From an uncultured Marinosulfonomonas sp. (GTDB taxonomy: Bacteria; Pseudomonadota; Alphaproteobacteria; Rhodobacterales; Rhodobacteraceae): a stretch of DNA of 8,317 nucleotides. Every line of letters begins with the position of its first letter. Within the stretch, counting starts at the first letter, position 1. Under the pieces are notes generated by a model. It did not search any database. It was not told the DNA's origin and saw only the letters and a list, made by a program, of their open reading frames with translations. The position numbers were made by a program, and so were the translations under genes. Positions 1-5,278 of the stretch are shown here, piece after piece. The stretch covers positions 1 through 8,317 of the forward strand of contig CAMZKY010000200.1 in NCBI GenBank assembly GCA_947311455.1, read 5' to 3'.

Positions 1-34
1 ACCCAAACGTCTTGCTGCGGCTATTTAGGATATT

Positions 35-108
35 TGGAGCGGGTGAAGGGAATCGAACCCTCGTATTCAGCTTGGGAAGCTGCTGCTCTACCATTGAGCT
101 ACACCCGC
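35..108 (-). tRNA. tRNA-Gly (anticodon CCC)
   Basis: Read on the minus strand this is a complete 74-base tRNA that delivers glycine at GGG codons. The acceptor stem pairs GCGGGTG with CACCCGC. The D arm is GCTC/GAGC with the loop AATGGTA. The anticodon loop is TTCCCAA, giving anticodon CCC at plus positions 74-76. The T arm is GAGGG/TTCGATT/CCCTT, with one weak pair. The discriminator is U and the CCA tail is encoded (35-37). It closely resembles the E. coli tRNA-Gly(CCC). A possible promoter lies directly upstream. No terminator can be judged because the window ends 34 bases downstream. Confidence 0.96.
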
Positions 109-117
109 AGTCGGTGT

Positions 118-146
118 CTGTTATGCGGTTTTTTATGGGTTTGCAA
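118..146 (-). promoter_or_regulatory. Candidate promoter of the tRNA-Gly gene
   Basis: On the minus strand, TTGCAA (141-146) and TAACAG (118-123) are 17 bases apart. The -10 element ends nine bases before the mature tRNA 5' end, which would give a leader of a few bases, as is common for single tRNA genes. Both hexamers match the sigma-70 consensus only partly, so the position is as important to the call as the sequence. Confidence 0.4.
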
Positions 147-153
147 GTGGGGT

Positions 154-345
154 TTATGGCGCGTCAATGTTAATCAAATCCAAAATATCTAACATATGAT
201 GAATCACGGTTGCGCCAGCGGTTTTCATTTTGTCAGAGTCATTAACCGGATCACCGCAGTCCCCCGAAACCCGCGCTCTCGCTGCGGTCCCGGCGATCAC
301 GGCGGTTACAGAATTCTCAATAATAAACGCGCCGTTGTCTTGGCG
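154..345 (-). other. Possible short ORF or gene remnant upstream of tRNA-Gly
   Basis: A minus-strand reading frame of 63 codons lies between two stop codons and ends at TAA (154-156), 45 bases before the tRNA in the same orientation. The translated composition looks protein-like: an I/V/A-rich start, a central DCGDPVNDSDK stretch and an amphipathic tail HHMLDILDLINIDAP. The only usable early start is GTG at 298-300, with no visible ribosome site, which would give 48 residues. Other minus-strand frames just upstream (to about 456) also look protein-like in pieces but are broken by stops, so a decayed 3' gene end is one explanation and chance is another. No family was recognised. Confidence 0.15.
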
Positions 346-406
346 TTAGCGTGGTGTATACTGCCTACAGATATACCTTCTGAAGTCACATCTTGCCCGT
401 TGCCAG

Positions 407-424
407 GTCGACCTGAAGGTCGAC
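407..424. repeat. Small perfect hairpin GTCGACC-TGAA-GGTCGAC
   Basis: Seven bases (407-413) pair exactly with 418-424 around a four-base loop. No T-run follows on either strand, so it is not a standard intrinsic terminator. It may be a fold in a transcript or a chance symmetry. Confidence 0.4.
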
Positions 425-509
425 ACGTCAATGCAATGACACTAAGTCAATCGTAACATGGGTCAGGCCCTCAAGCCGCAGTCACATAATCACAGTTATA
501 TCAAATTCC

Positions 510-992
510 TTAATTCAGCATTTCAATTAGCCCAGCCCAATCATTCGAAGACCAAACCTGAATTCCATTTTGCAACAACAGTGCGGTGGTCAGACCGGTG
601 CCTTTTATCCGTACGCCGTCAAAGCGCCCCGAATAGGTAAAGTTTCGCCCACAAGACGGGCTATTTTCCGTTAAAATCGCATGTTTGCACTGATGTTTGA
701 GCGCCATCGCCAACGCTGCCTGCGCGCCATCCATAAACGCGCGCGTTACATCACTGCCGTTGATATCCAGAACCCGCGCGTCGCTGCTTAAAACCTGATC
801 CGCAGTTTTCCCTGCTTCGATCTCGGCAGGTGGGCGCGGCACAGGTAATCCGCCTGCAATTTCGGGGCAAAATGCGATCAGGCGGCCTGCGGATTGCCAT
901 TGATCCCAAATTGCATTTGCAAGGGCTTTGTGGCCGCCATCATAGCGCACCTTTTGCCCCATTAGGCACGAGCTGACCAAAATCTTTTCCAT
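510..992 (-). CDS. DUF523 family protein, TudS-like iron-sulfur desulfidase
   Basis: This cytosolic protein of 160 residues has the usual length of a stand-alone DUF523 protein. The hallmark blocks run in order: VSSCLMGQKVRYDGG (6-20), AFCPEIAGGLPVPRPPAE (40-57), the GSDVTRAFMDGA region (79-90), and ILTENSPSCG followed by YSGRFDGV and KGTGLTTALL (106-139). Characterised members called TudS are thiouracil desulfidases that hold a 4Fe-4S cluster through three cysteines. C9, C42 and C114 sit in the conserved blocks and are the natural ligands here; C102 is extra. The product could remove sulfur from thiolated bases or a related substrate, but activity on thiouracil is an inference. The ATG at 992 is preceded by a GGTGGGG purine run. 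It is divergent from the methyltransferase-like gene, and a TACAAT -10-like element lies in the shared spacer. Confidence 0.88.
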   Translation of the reverse strand: MEKILVSSCLMGQKVRYDGGHKALANAIWDQWQSAGRLIAFCPEIAGGLPVPRPPAEIEAGKTADQVLSSDARVLDINGSDVTRAFMDGAQAALAMALKHQCKHAILTENSPSCGRNFTYSGRFDGVRIKGTGLTTALLLQNGIQVWSSNDWAGLIEMLN

Positions 993-1019
993 ACCCCACC
1001 ATGACCCGCCACAAAATGA

Positions 1020-1041
1020 TGCGCAAGATTGTAATTGCGCA
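1020..1041. promoter_or_regulatory. Inverted repeat TGCGCAA-N8-TTGCGCA, possible operator
   Basis: Two exact seven-base arms (1020-1026 and 1035-1041) flank an eight-base centre in the spacer between divergent genes. The centre contains TACAAT on the minus strand, a plausible -10 element for the DUF523 gene, so a protein bound here could block that promoter. No T-run follows. I do not recognise the motif as belonging to a known regulator. Confidence 0.45.
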
Positions 1042-1044
1042 GGG

Positions 1045-1064
1045 TTTGATTATCTGTGATCAAA
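1045..1064. promoter_or_regulatory. Inverted repeat TTTGAT-N8-ATCAAA, possible operator
   Basis: Two exact six-base arms (1045-1050 and 1059-1064) flank an eight-base centre and begin only three bases after the previous inverted repeat. The half-sites resemble FNR boxes (TTGAT/ATCAA), but the canonical FNR spacing is four bases and here it is eight, so it is not a standard FNR site. It lies 27 bases upstream of the methyltransferase-like gene's start. Confidence 0.4.
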
Positions 1065-1091
1065 TACCAGTCAATATGCACGAGGCTTAGA

Positions 1092-1553
1092 ATGAATTTT
1101 ATCAAACGCAATATCGAATTCCCCCCTGTCTGGCTTGTCGCCTTTTTGGCAATCGCTTGGTATCAGGCGCGCAATTTTTCCTATGGGCTGAATTTTGGTG
1201 GCGAATGGGCCAGTATGCTGGGTGGTCTGCTGGTGGGCGGCGGATTGCTGTTGATGTTGCTTGCGGTGATGGAATTCCAGAAACACAAAACCACCTTCGT
1301 GCCGCGCCGTGAAAGCACCAGTTTTATCCAATCCGGCATTTTTAAACGCACTCGTAACCCGATTTATGTGGGCGACGCGATGGTGCTGCTGGGGATGATC
1401 CTGTACTGGGATGCGGTTTTATCCCTGCCACTGGTGCCGATCTTTGTCTGGATTATCGAGAAACGGTTTATCATGGGCGAAGAAAAACACCTGCGCCGCA
1501 CATACCGCGCGCAATATGCGTCGTATGAAAATAAAGTGCGGCGTTGGGTGTAG
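1092..1553 (+). CDS. Isoprenylcysteine carboxyl methyltransferase (ICMT/PEMT)-like membrane protein
   Basis: This is a 153-residue integral membrane protein. Hydrophobic segments lie at about 11-25, 39-60 and 94-122. The C-terminal part carries the family signature: RTRNPIY (86-92), then EKR and GEE (129-131), then YRAQYASYENKVRRW (138-152). In this superfamily that region binds S-adenosylmethionine, and members methylate protein C-terminal cysteines, phospholipids or unknown lipids at the membrane. Bacteria lack prenylated CaaX proteins, so the substrate here is unknown. An in-frame ATG at 1056 exists, but I chose 1092 because GAGG (1082-1085) lies six bases upstream of it and the extra twelve residues do not fit the family. 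It diverges from the DUF523 gene. Confidence 0.85.
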   Translation: MNFIKRNIEFPPVWLVAFLAIAWYQARNFSYGLNFGGEWASMLGGLLVGGGLLLMLLAVMEFQKHKTTFVPRRESTSFIQSGIFKRTRNPIYVGDAMVLLGMILYWDAVLSLPLVPIFVWIIEKRFIMGEEKHLRRTYRAQYASYENKVRRWV

Positions 1554-1698
1554 GGCGATTTTGCCCGGGTTTCACAAATATGTATCTATCTTACGCTGTG
1601 GTTTTGATTTGAGGGTGCTTGATGGGGATCTGCTTGTTCGTGGTTGTGTTAGGTCTACGCCCTAGCAAAAAACCCGCGGTCATGACTGTCACGGTAAG

Positions 1699-2190
1699 TT
1701 ACACACCAATCCCGCGCGAGGCCGCCATACATTCATGCAACGCATATTCCACACGGTTTGAAGTGCTGTTTTCAAAGAGATCCTGCTGATTGGCGTATTG
1801 ATCTCTCCATATCACCAAAGCATCCGCCAATTGCGAGTCTGTCATTGCTTGTTGTTCGTTGATTATTGTTTGAACATCGGAATAGTCATAATCATACGTT
1901 CCATCAGGCCACAGCCCCTCGGCAAAAGACGCATCCGCATATGCCACAGCGCCTTCTATACCAGATGGGCAGGCTTGAAATGTATAGTTTTCAATCAGAT
2001 CAAGATTGCTACCAGGCAGTTCCGTGCCGTTTAAATCTGCGGCAATGACATTGGTTAGGATTGTAATACCACCGCCAATAGAGGCGGTCACAGCAATTCC
2101 CATGCCAATCGACGCCGCCGTAAGAACAACCCAATCAACGGTGATAGCACCGGATTCCGAGATAATAAAATTTCGCATTGCTGACGCCAT
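1699..2190 (-). CDS. Single-pass protein with a Flp/type IVb-pilin-like leader
   Basis: The function of this 163-residue protein is not known to me. Residues 1-14 form a short leader ending in SESG, followed by AITVDWVVLTAASIGMGIAV and one hydrophobic helix to about residue 48. This resembles type IVb prepilins, which are cut after G before an A/I-rich helix with glutamate at +5 and often tyrosine at +6. Here +5 is aspartate (D19) and +6 is tryptophan (W20). Flp pilins are usually only 50-70 residues, whereas this protein carries a further polar, acidic domain of about 110 residues with just two cysteines (C74, C154) that could form a disulfide outside the cell. A minor pilin or an envelope protein are both possible. 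The start is ATG at 2190; GGAAAC and GGAC upstream are weak ribosome sites, and ATG at 2178 is an alternative. No tad or pil genes are adjacent. Confidence 0.65.
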   Translation of the reverse strand: MASAMRNFIISESGAITVDWVVLTAASIGMGIAVTASIGGGITILTNVIAADLNGTELPGSNLDLIENYTFQACPSGIEGAVAYADASFAEGLWPDGTYDYDYSDVQTIINEQQAMTDSQLADALVIWRDQYANQQDLFENSTSNRVEYALHECMAASRGIGV

Positions 2191-2221
2191 GGTGTGTCCG
2201 TTTCCAAGGAATGATCTGAAT

Positions 2222-2250
2222 TCGTCAATCTCACTACTGCGTCGTCAATC
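2222..2250. repeat. Direct repeat TCGTCAATC, 20-base period, upstream of the pilin-like gene
   Basis: TCGTCAATC occurs at 2222-2230 and again at 2242-2250. On the minus strand it reads GATTGACGA twice, upstream of the start at 2190. The 20-base period, about two helical turns, would place both copies on one face of the DNA. Each copy contains TTGACG, so one may also act as a -35 element. Confidence 0.35.
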
Positions 2251-2331
2251 ATTTCGGCAGAATTGTGTCATAGATATTACATTTTTTGGACAAACAGCAG
2301 GCATATATGGTAATTCAACGGCAATCGGCGC

Positions 2332-3726
2332 TTACTTAGCGGTTTTAACGAGTTCTGCAATCACCTTCGGGGCCATCATAACATCGTCCAAAGTGCAATC
2401 AAATTGCCCAACTTGCATCCGGATCACAAAGGCGCCTTTGTGGCGGGTTTGGGTCAGGTAAATACGCCCGTCTTTATTGATCCGCCTTAGTAACGTTTCG
2501 GTTTGTGCGTCGCTCTCGTTCAACCGAAACGTAAACAAAGACAGCGCCGGTGGCGTCGTGATCTGAACCCCGGGTATTTTTGCAATCGCATCACAGGCCA
2601 TTTGCGCCCAAGCGACATGATTTCGAATGCGTTGGCGCAAGCCACTCAGGCCATAGGCGCGCAGGGTGAACCACAGCTTTAACGCCCGAAACCGCCGCCC
2701 CAAAGGCACGGTCCATTCATTGTAATTTACCACGTCATCCTGATCCAGCGTGGTTAAATACGTTGGCCGCGATCCCAGCGTATTGATTTGATCCTTTGGA
2801 TTGCGCAAAAACTGGATGGCGCAATCAAATTGTGCACCCAGCCATTTGTGCGGATTAAACACAATGCTGTCGGCATTTTCGATCCCCGCCCATAGATGGC
2901 GGAACTCGGGGCAGATCATCGCGCTTCCGGCCCACGCAGCATCCACATGCACGGTAAGGCCATGTTTATGTGCAATTTCAATGGTTTCCTTGATGTTGTC
3001 ACTGGCCCCGATGGATGTGCCACCCACACAGGCAATCACACCAGCGGGCATATATCCGGCCTGTCTATCGGCCAAAATTGCTGCCTCAAGCGCGTCAATG
3101 CGCATGGCATGGGTGTTATCCGTTGGGATTTTCACCAGATTTTCTTGGCCGATCCCCGCAATACGGGCTGATTTATCAATGCTGGAATGGGTTTCGCCCG
3201 ACGCATAAAGCCGGATACGGGGCAGGGCGCTTAACCCTTGTTTATTGCCGCGCCACGCCAGTGCCCGTTCCCGCATTGTCAGAATTGCACTTAATGTGGT
3301 GGTGGTGGCACTGTCATGAATGGTGCCGGTAAAGGTATCGGGCAGGCCCAACGCATCGCGCAGCCAGTTGATCATCACCGCCTCGATTTCATTGGCGGCA
3401 GGCGCGGTTTCCCATAACATCGCTTGTCCGGCGATCGCATTTGCCAATTGCTCGGCCAGCATTGAGGCCGGCGAGGCATTGGCCGGAAAATAGGCAAAGA
3501 AACGCGGATGCTGCCAATGGGTTGTGGCTCCGGGTACCATGGCTTCAAAATCGGCAAAGATCTGTTCCATCGGCTCGGGGTTTTCAGGGGCAATGGGTGG
3601 CAATTTGGCTGCGGTATCGCCAATTTTGGTTTGCGCCCGCACAGGTTGGTTGCGCAGATTTAAATGATAGTCCCGCGCCCAATCGGCCGCCCGTTTCGAC
3701 CAGATGTTTAAGTCTTGATAATCCAT
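2332..3726 (-). CDS. Group II PLP-dependent (aromatic amino acid type) decarboxylase
   Basis: This cytosolic enzyme of 464 residues is close to the normal length of about 470-480. It belongs to the fold-type I group II decarboxylases (DDC/TDC family), which remove CO2 from aromatic amino acids such as tryptophan, tyrosine, phenylalanine or dopa. Visible landmarks are HPRFFAYFPANASPASMLAE (73-92), the GETHSS ring-stacking histidine H180, VDAAWAG with PLP-contacting D262 (261-267), NPHKWLG with Schiff-base lysine K294 (291-297), and PLGRRFRALKLWF (341-353). Tyrosine Y323 in PTYL aligns with catalytic Tyr332 of mammalian dopa decarboxylase, counting from the PLP lysine. This favours true decarboxylation rather than the aldehyde-synthase variant with phenylalanine there. 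The exact substrate cannot be read. No strong Shine-Dalgarno site precedes the ATG at 3726, but a good promoter does. It is divergent from the sulfur cluster. Confidence 0.92.
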   Translation of the reverse strand: MDYQDLNIWSKRAADWARDYHLNLRNQPVRAQTKIGDTAAKLPPIAPENPEPMEQIFADFEAMVPGATTHWQHPRFFAYFPANASPASMLAEQLANAIAGQAMLWETAPAANEIEAVMINWLRDALGLPDTFTGTIHDSATTTTLSAILTMRERALAWRGNKQGLSALPRIRLYASGETHSSIDKSARIAGIGQENLVKIPTDNTHAMRIDALEAAILADRQAGYMPAGVIACVGGTSIGASDNIKETIEIAHKHGLTVHVDAAWAGSAMICPEFRHLWAGIENADSIVFNPHKWLGAQFDCAIQFLRNPKDQINTLGSRPTYLTTLDQDDVVNYNEWTVPLGRRFRALKLWFTLRAYGLSGLRQRIRNHVAWAQMACDAIAKIPGVQITTPPALSLFTFRLNESDAQTETLLRRINKDGRIYLTQTRHKGAFVIRMQVGQFDCTLDDVMMAPKVIAELVKTAK

Positions 3727-3769
3727 ATCGGATATAAAGACGGAGACGAAAATATAGCAACCGGAAATT

Positions 3770-3798
3770 ATTTTAAAATAGGGGGTTTAAATATTCAA
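3770..3798 (-). promoter_or_regulatory. Sigma-70-type promoter for the decarboxylase gene
   Basis: On the minus strand, TTGAAT (3793-3798) and TAAAAT (3770-3775) are separated by exactly 17 bases. Each matches the consensus at five of six positions. The -35 hexamer lies inside the inverted repeat at 3791-3810, so a repressor bound there should also shut off this promoter. The predicted transcript begins about 35-40 bases upstream of the decarboxylase start codon. Confidence 0.6.
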
Positions 3799-3810
3799 TA
3801 AATAGAATAT
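3791..3810. promoter_or_regulatory. SqrR/BigR-type operator ATATTC-N8-GAATAT
   Basis: The arms ATATTC (3791-3796) and GAATAT (3805-3810) are perfectly inverted around an eight-base A/T centre. The core ATTC-N8-GAAT fits the consensus I recall for SqrR of Rhodobacter capsulatus, an ArsR-type repressor released from DNA by sulfide or persulfides. BigR, its relative, represses blh-type persulfide dioxygenase operons. The site lies 67 bases before the preferred start of just such a gene and overlaps the -35 element of the divergent decarboxylase promoter. A weak plus-strand promoter (TTTAAA at 3786-3791, TATGTA at 3808-3813) would also be covered. Confidence 0.65.
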
Positions 3811-3877
3811 GTAGTAACGCAACAGAATGGAAACACTGGAAAACCCAATGATTTCCAAGAAATGCAAGGATATAGAC

Positions 3878-4765
3878 ATGACAGATTATCCCGTTGATAT
3901 GACAATTTCACCGGTTGTGACGCCCTTTTTTGATGCGGACAGCAACACATTCACCTACGTGGTGAAAGACCCTAATTCAAACGCCTGCGCGATTATCGAT
4001 TCCGTTTTGGATATTGATTACGCCTCGGGGCGCATTACCTATGATCACGCCGACAAGATCATTGATTTCATCACCGAAAACAATTTTGAGCTGGTGCTGC
4101 AAATCGAGACCCATGTGCATGCCGATCACCTATCCGCTGCGCCCTACATTCAGGAAAAGCTGGGCGGCGATATTACCGTGGGCGAAGGCATCAAAGTGGT
4201 GCAAGACACCTTTGGCAAAGTCTTTAACGAAGGCACCGAATTCCAGCGCGACGGAAGCCAGTTTGATCGTCTGTTTAAAGACGGCGATACCTATAGCATC
4301 GGCACGATGCCTGTCACGGTGATGCACACGCCCGGCCACACGCCCGCCTGTATGACGCATATCATCGGTGATACCACCTTTGTGGGCGATACGTTGTTTA
4401 TGCCCGATAGCGGTTCTGCGCGGGCTGATTTTCCGGGTGGTGATGCAGGCCAACTCTATGATTCTGTGCAAAAAATTATGTCTTTGCCGGATGATATGAA
4501 ACTGATGATGTGCCATGATTACGGCCCGAACGGGCGCAATATTCAGAATGAAACCACGGTAAAAGAGCAAAAAGAACATAACATTCACTTTGGCGGTGGC
4601 ACCAGCCGCGAGGATTTTGTCAAAATGCGCGAAGAACGCGATGCAACCTTGGCCATGCCGCGCCTGATCATTCCGTCGTTGCAGGTGAATATGCGGGCCG
4701 GGGAAATGCCGCCTGCAGATGCAGATGGCAAATCCTACTTCAAGGTGCCAATCAATCAACTATAA
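3878..4765 (+). CDS. Persulfide dioxygenase, ETHE1/Blh-type metallo-beta-lactamase fold
   Basis: This 295-residue cytosolic protein belongs to the metallo-beta-lactamase fold group that includes ETHE1 and the hydrolase part of Blh. These iron enzymes use oxygen to convert glutathione persulfide to glutathione and sulfite. Numbered from the chosen start, the metal motifs are THVHADH (78-84), HTPGH (150-154), GDTLF with D171 and CHDYG with H213; the mono-iron set would come from H79/H81, H154 and D171. The SGSARADFPGGDA segment (178-190) matches the family's substrate-side block (GCGRTDF in human ETHE1). I chose ATG 3878 because AAGGA (3866-3870) lies seven bases upstream; in-frame ATGs at 3827 and 3848 have weaker sites and would add 17 or 10 residues. 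It is probably repressed through the SqrR-type operator. A strong terminator follows its stop codon. Confidence 0.9.
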   Translation: MTDYPVDMTISPVVTPFFDADSNTFTYVVKDPNSNACAIIDSVLDIDYASGRITYDHADKIIDFITENNFELVLQIETHVHADHLSAAPYIQEKLGGDITVGEGIKVVQDTFGKVFNEGTEFQRDGSQFDRLFKDGDTYSIGTMPVTVMHTPGHTPACMTHIIGDTTFVGDTLFMPDSGSARADFPGGDAGQLYDSVQKIMSLPDDMKLMMCHDYGPNGRNIQNETTVKEQKEHNIHFGGGTSREDFVKMREERDATLAMPRLIIPSLQVNMRAGEMPPADADGKSYFKVPINQL

Positions 4766-4770
4766 CTTCA

Positions 4771-4803
4771 CGGCAGGCCAATTAATCGGCCTGCCGTTTT
4801 TTT
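4771..4803 (+). terminator. Strong intrinsic terminator inside the sulfur cluster
   Basis: A perfect nine-base G/C-rich stem (CGGCAGGCC at 4771-4779 with GGCCTGCCG at 4788-4796) closes an eight-base loop and runs directly into seven T residues (4797-4803). It starts five bases after the dioxygenase stop codon and ends 28 bases before the next gene, so it should end or strongly reduce transcription between the two. Confidence 0.92.
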
Positions 4804-4831
4804 CGAGACAAGATAAAATCAGGATAACATG

Positions 4832-5242
4832 ATGGAAATCAAACATTTATCACCCGACTTTGCTGTCAGCCCTCAGATTAAAATCACCGATCTTGAACAT
4901 ATCTGGAACGCGGGATTTAGATCGATCATTTGCAACCGCCCCAATGGCGAAGCGCAAGATCAGGATAATGCCGAAGACATCGAGGCCAAAGCCCGCGACA
5001 TGGGCTTTGATTTTCTGTTTCTGCCGGTTGAATCCGGCCGCGCGGCCATGCCCCATGCCATGCAAACCCGCAAGGCGCTGGCCGACATGCAATCGCCCGT
5101 ACTTGCCTATTGCCGAACCGGCACCCGCTGCACGGTGATCTGGTCTCTGATGATGATCCCCGTGCTTGAGGCCAACGAAATTTTATCTGCCACATCGGCG
5201 GCGGGATATGATATGTCACCCCTGATTGCTGCGGACGATTAA
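4832..5242 (+). CDS. DUF442 / TIGR01244 rhodanese-like sulfur transferase
   Basis: This 136-residue cytosolic protein of the DUF442 family (beta-lactamase hydrolase-like phosphatase fold) forms the N-terminal half of Blh proteins in relatives such as Agrobacterium. The signature includes the FRSIICNRPNGE block (29-40) and the active-site loop YCRTGTR (93-99), where C94 would carry sulfane sulfur and R99 would bind the oxyanion. The likely job is to move sulfur between persulfide, sulfite and thiosulfate alongside the dioxygenase encoded just upstream; the exact reaction is inferred. Two ATGs are adjacent (4829 and 4832). AGGA at 4821-4824 is seven bases from the second and four from the first, so I chose the second. 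The gene follows the terminator at 4771-4803 and precedes the SulP gene by 36 bases. I see no convincing promoter of its own. Confidence 0.87.
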   Translation: MEIKHLSPDFAVSPQIKITDLEHIWNAGFRSIICNRPNGEAQDQDNAEDIEAKARDMGFDFLFLPVESGRAAMPHAMQTRKALADMQSPVLAYCRTGTRCTVIWSLMMIPVLEANEILSATSAAGYDMSPLIAADD

Positions 5243-5278
5243 ACGCAAGCAAAGATGTTAAACCAAAGGTCCAAGCGC

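Larger units (their letters stand above)
109..509. other. Gene-poor spacer between tRNA-Gly and the DUF523 gene
   Basis: This stretch of about 400 bases holds no gene I recognise. It contains the candidate tRNA promoter, a small hairpin at 407-424 and a weak inverted repeat (GTATA at 356-360 with TATAC at 372-376). Open frames of up to 86 codons exist on both strands. None has a clear Shine-Dalgarno site plus a recognisable protein. The best protein-like reading is the minus-strand frame at 154-345, listed separately. Confidence 0.6.

Noticed and set aside
407..424. Hairpin as terminator or attachment site
   Set aside because: It has no T-run on either strand and no second copy of the sequence was seen in the window to suggest recombination.
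196..456. Plus-strand open frame of 86 codons in the gene-poor spacer
   Set aside because: It has no ribosome site, an arginine/proline-rich irregular composition and no recognisable domain. The opposite strand looks at least as protein-like.
1045..1064. FNR/CRP-type box TTGAT...ATCAA
   Set aside because: A canonical FNR site has four bases between the half-sites and here there are eight, so the label FNR box is not justified. It is kept only as an unassigned inverted repeat.
1553..1566. Possible terminator GGGC-GATTTT-GCCC after the methyltransferase-like gene
   Set aside because: The stem has only four pairs, it begins within the stop codon and no T-run follows.
1665..1700. T-run on the minus strand after the pilin-like gene as an intrinsic terminator
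   Set aside because: Six T residues follow CCGCGGG on the minus strand, but I could not build a stem of useful length directly before them.
4130..4759. Long minus-strand open frame opposite the persulfide dioxygenase gene
   Set aside because: It is fully inside a gene with clear metal-binding motifs. Its histidine- and arginine-rich translation is typical of the antisense shadow of a codon-biased gene.
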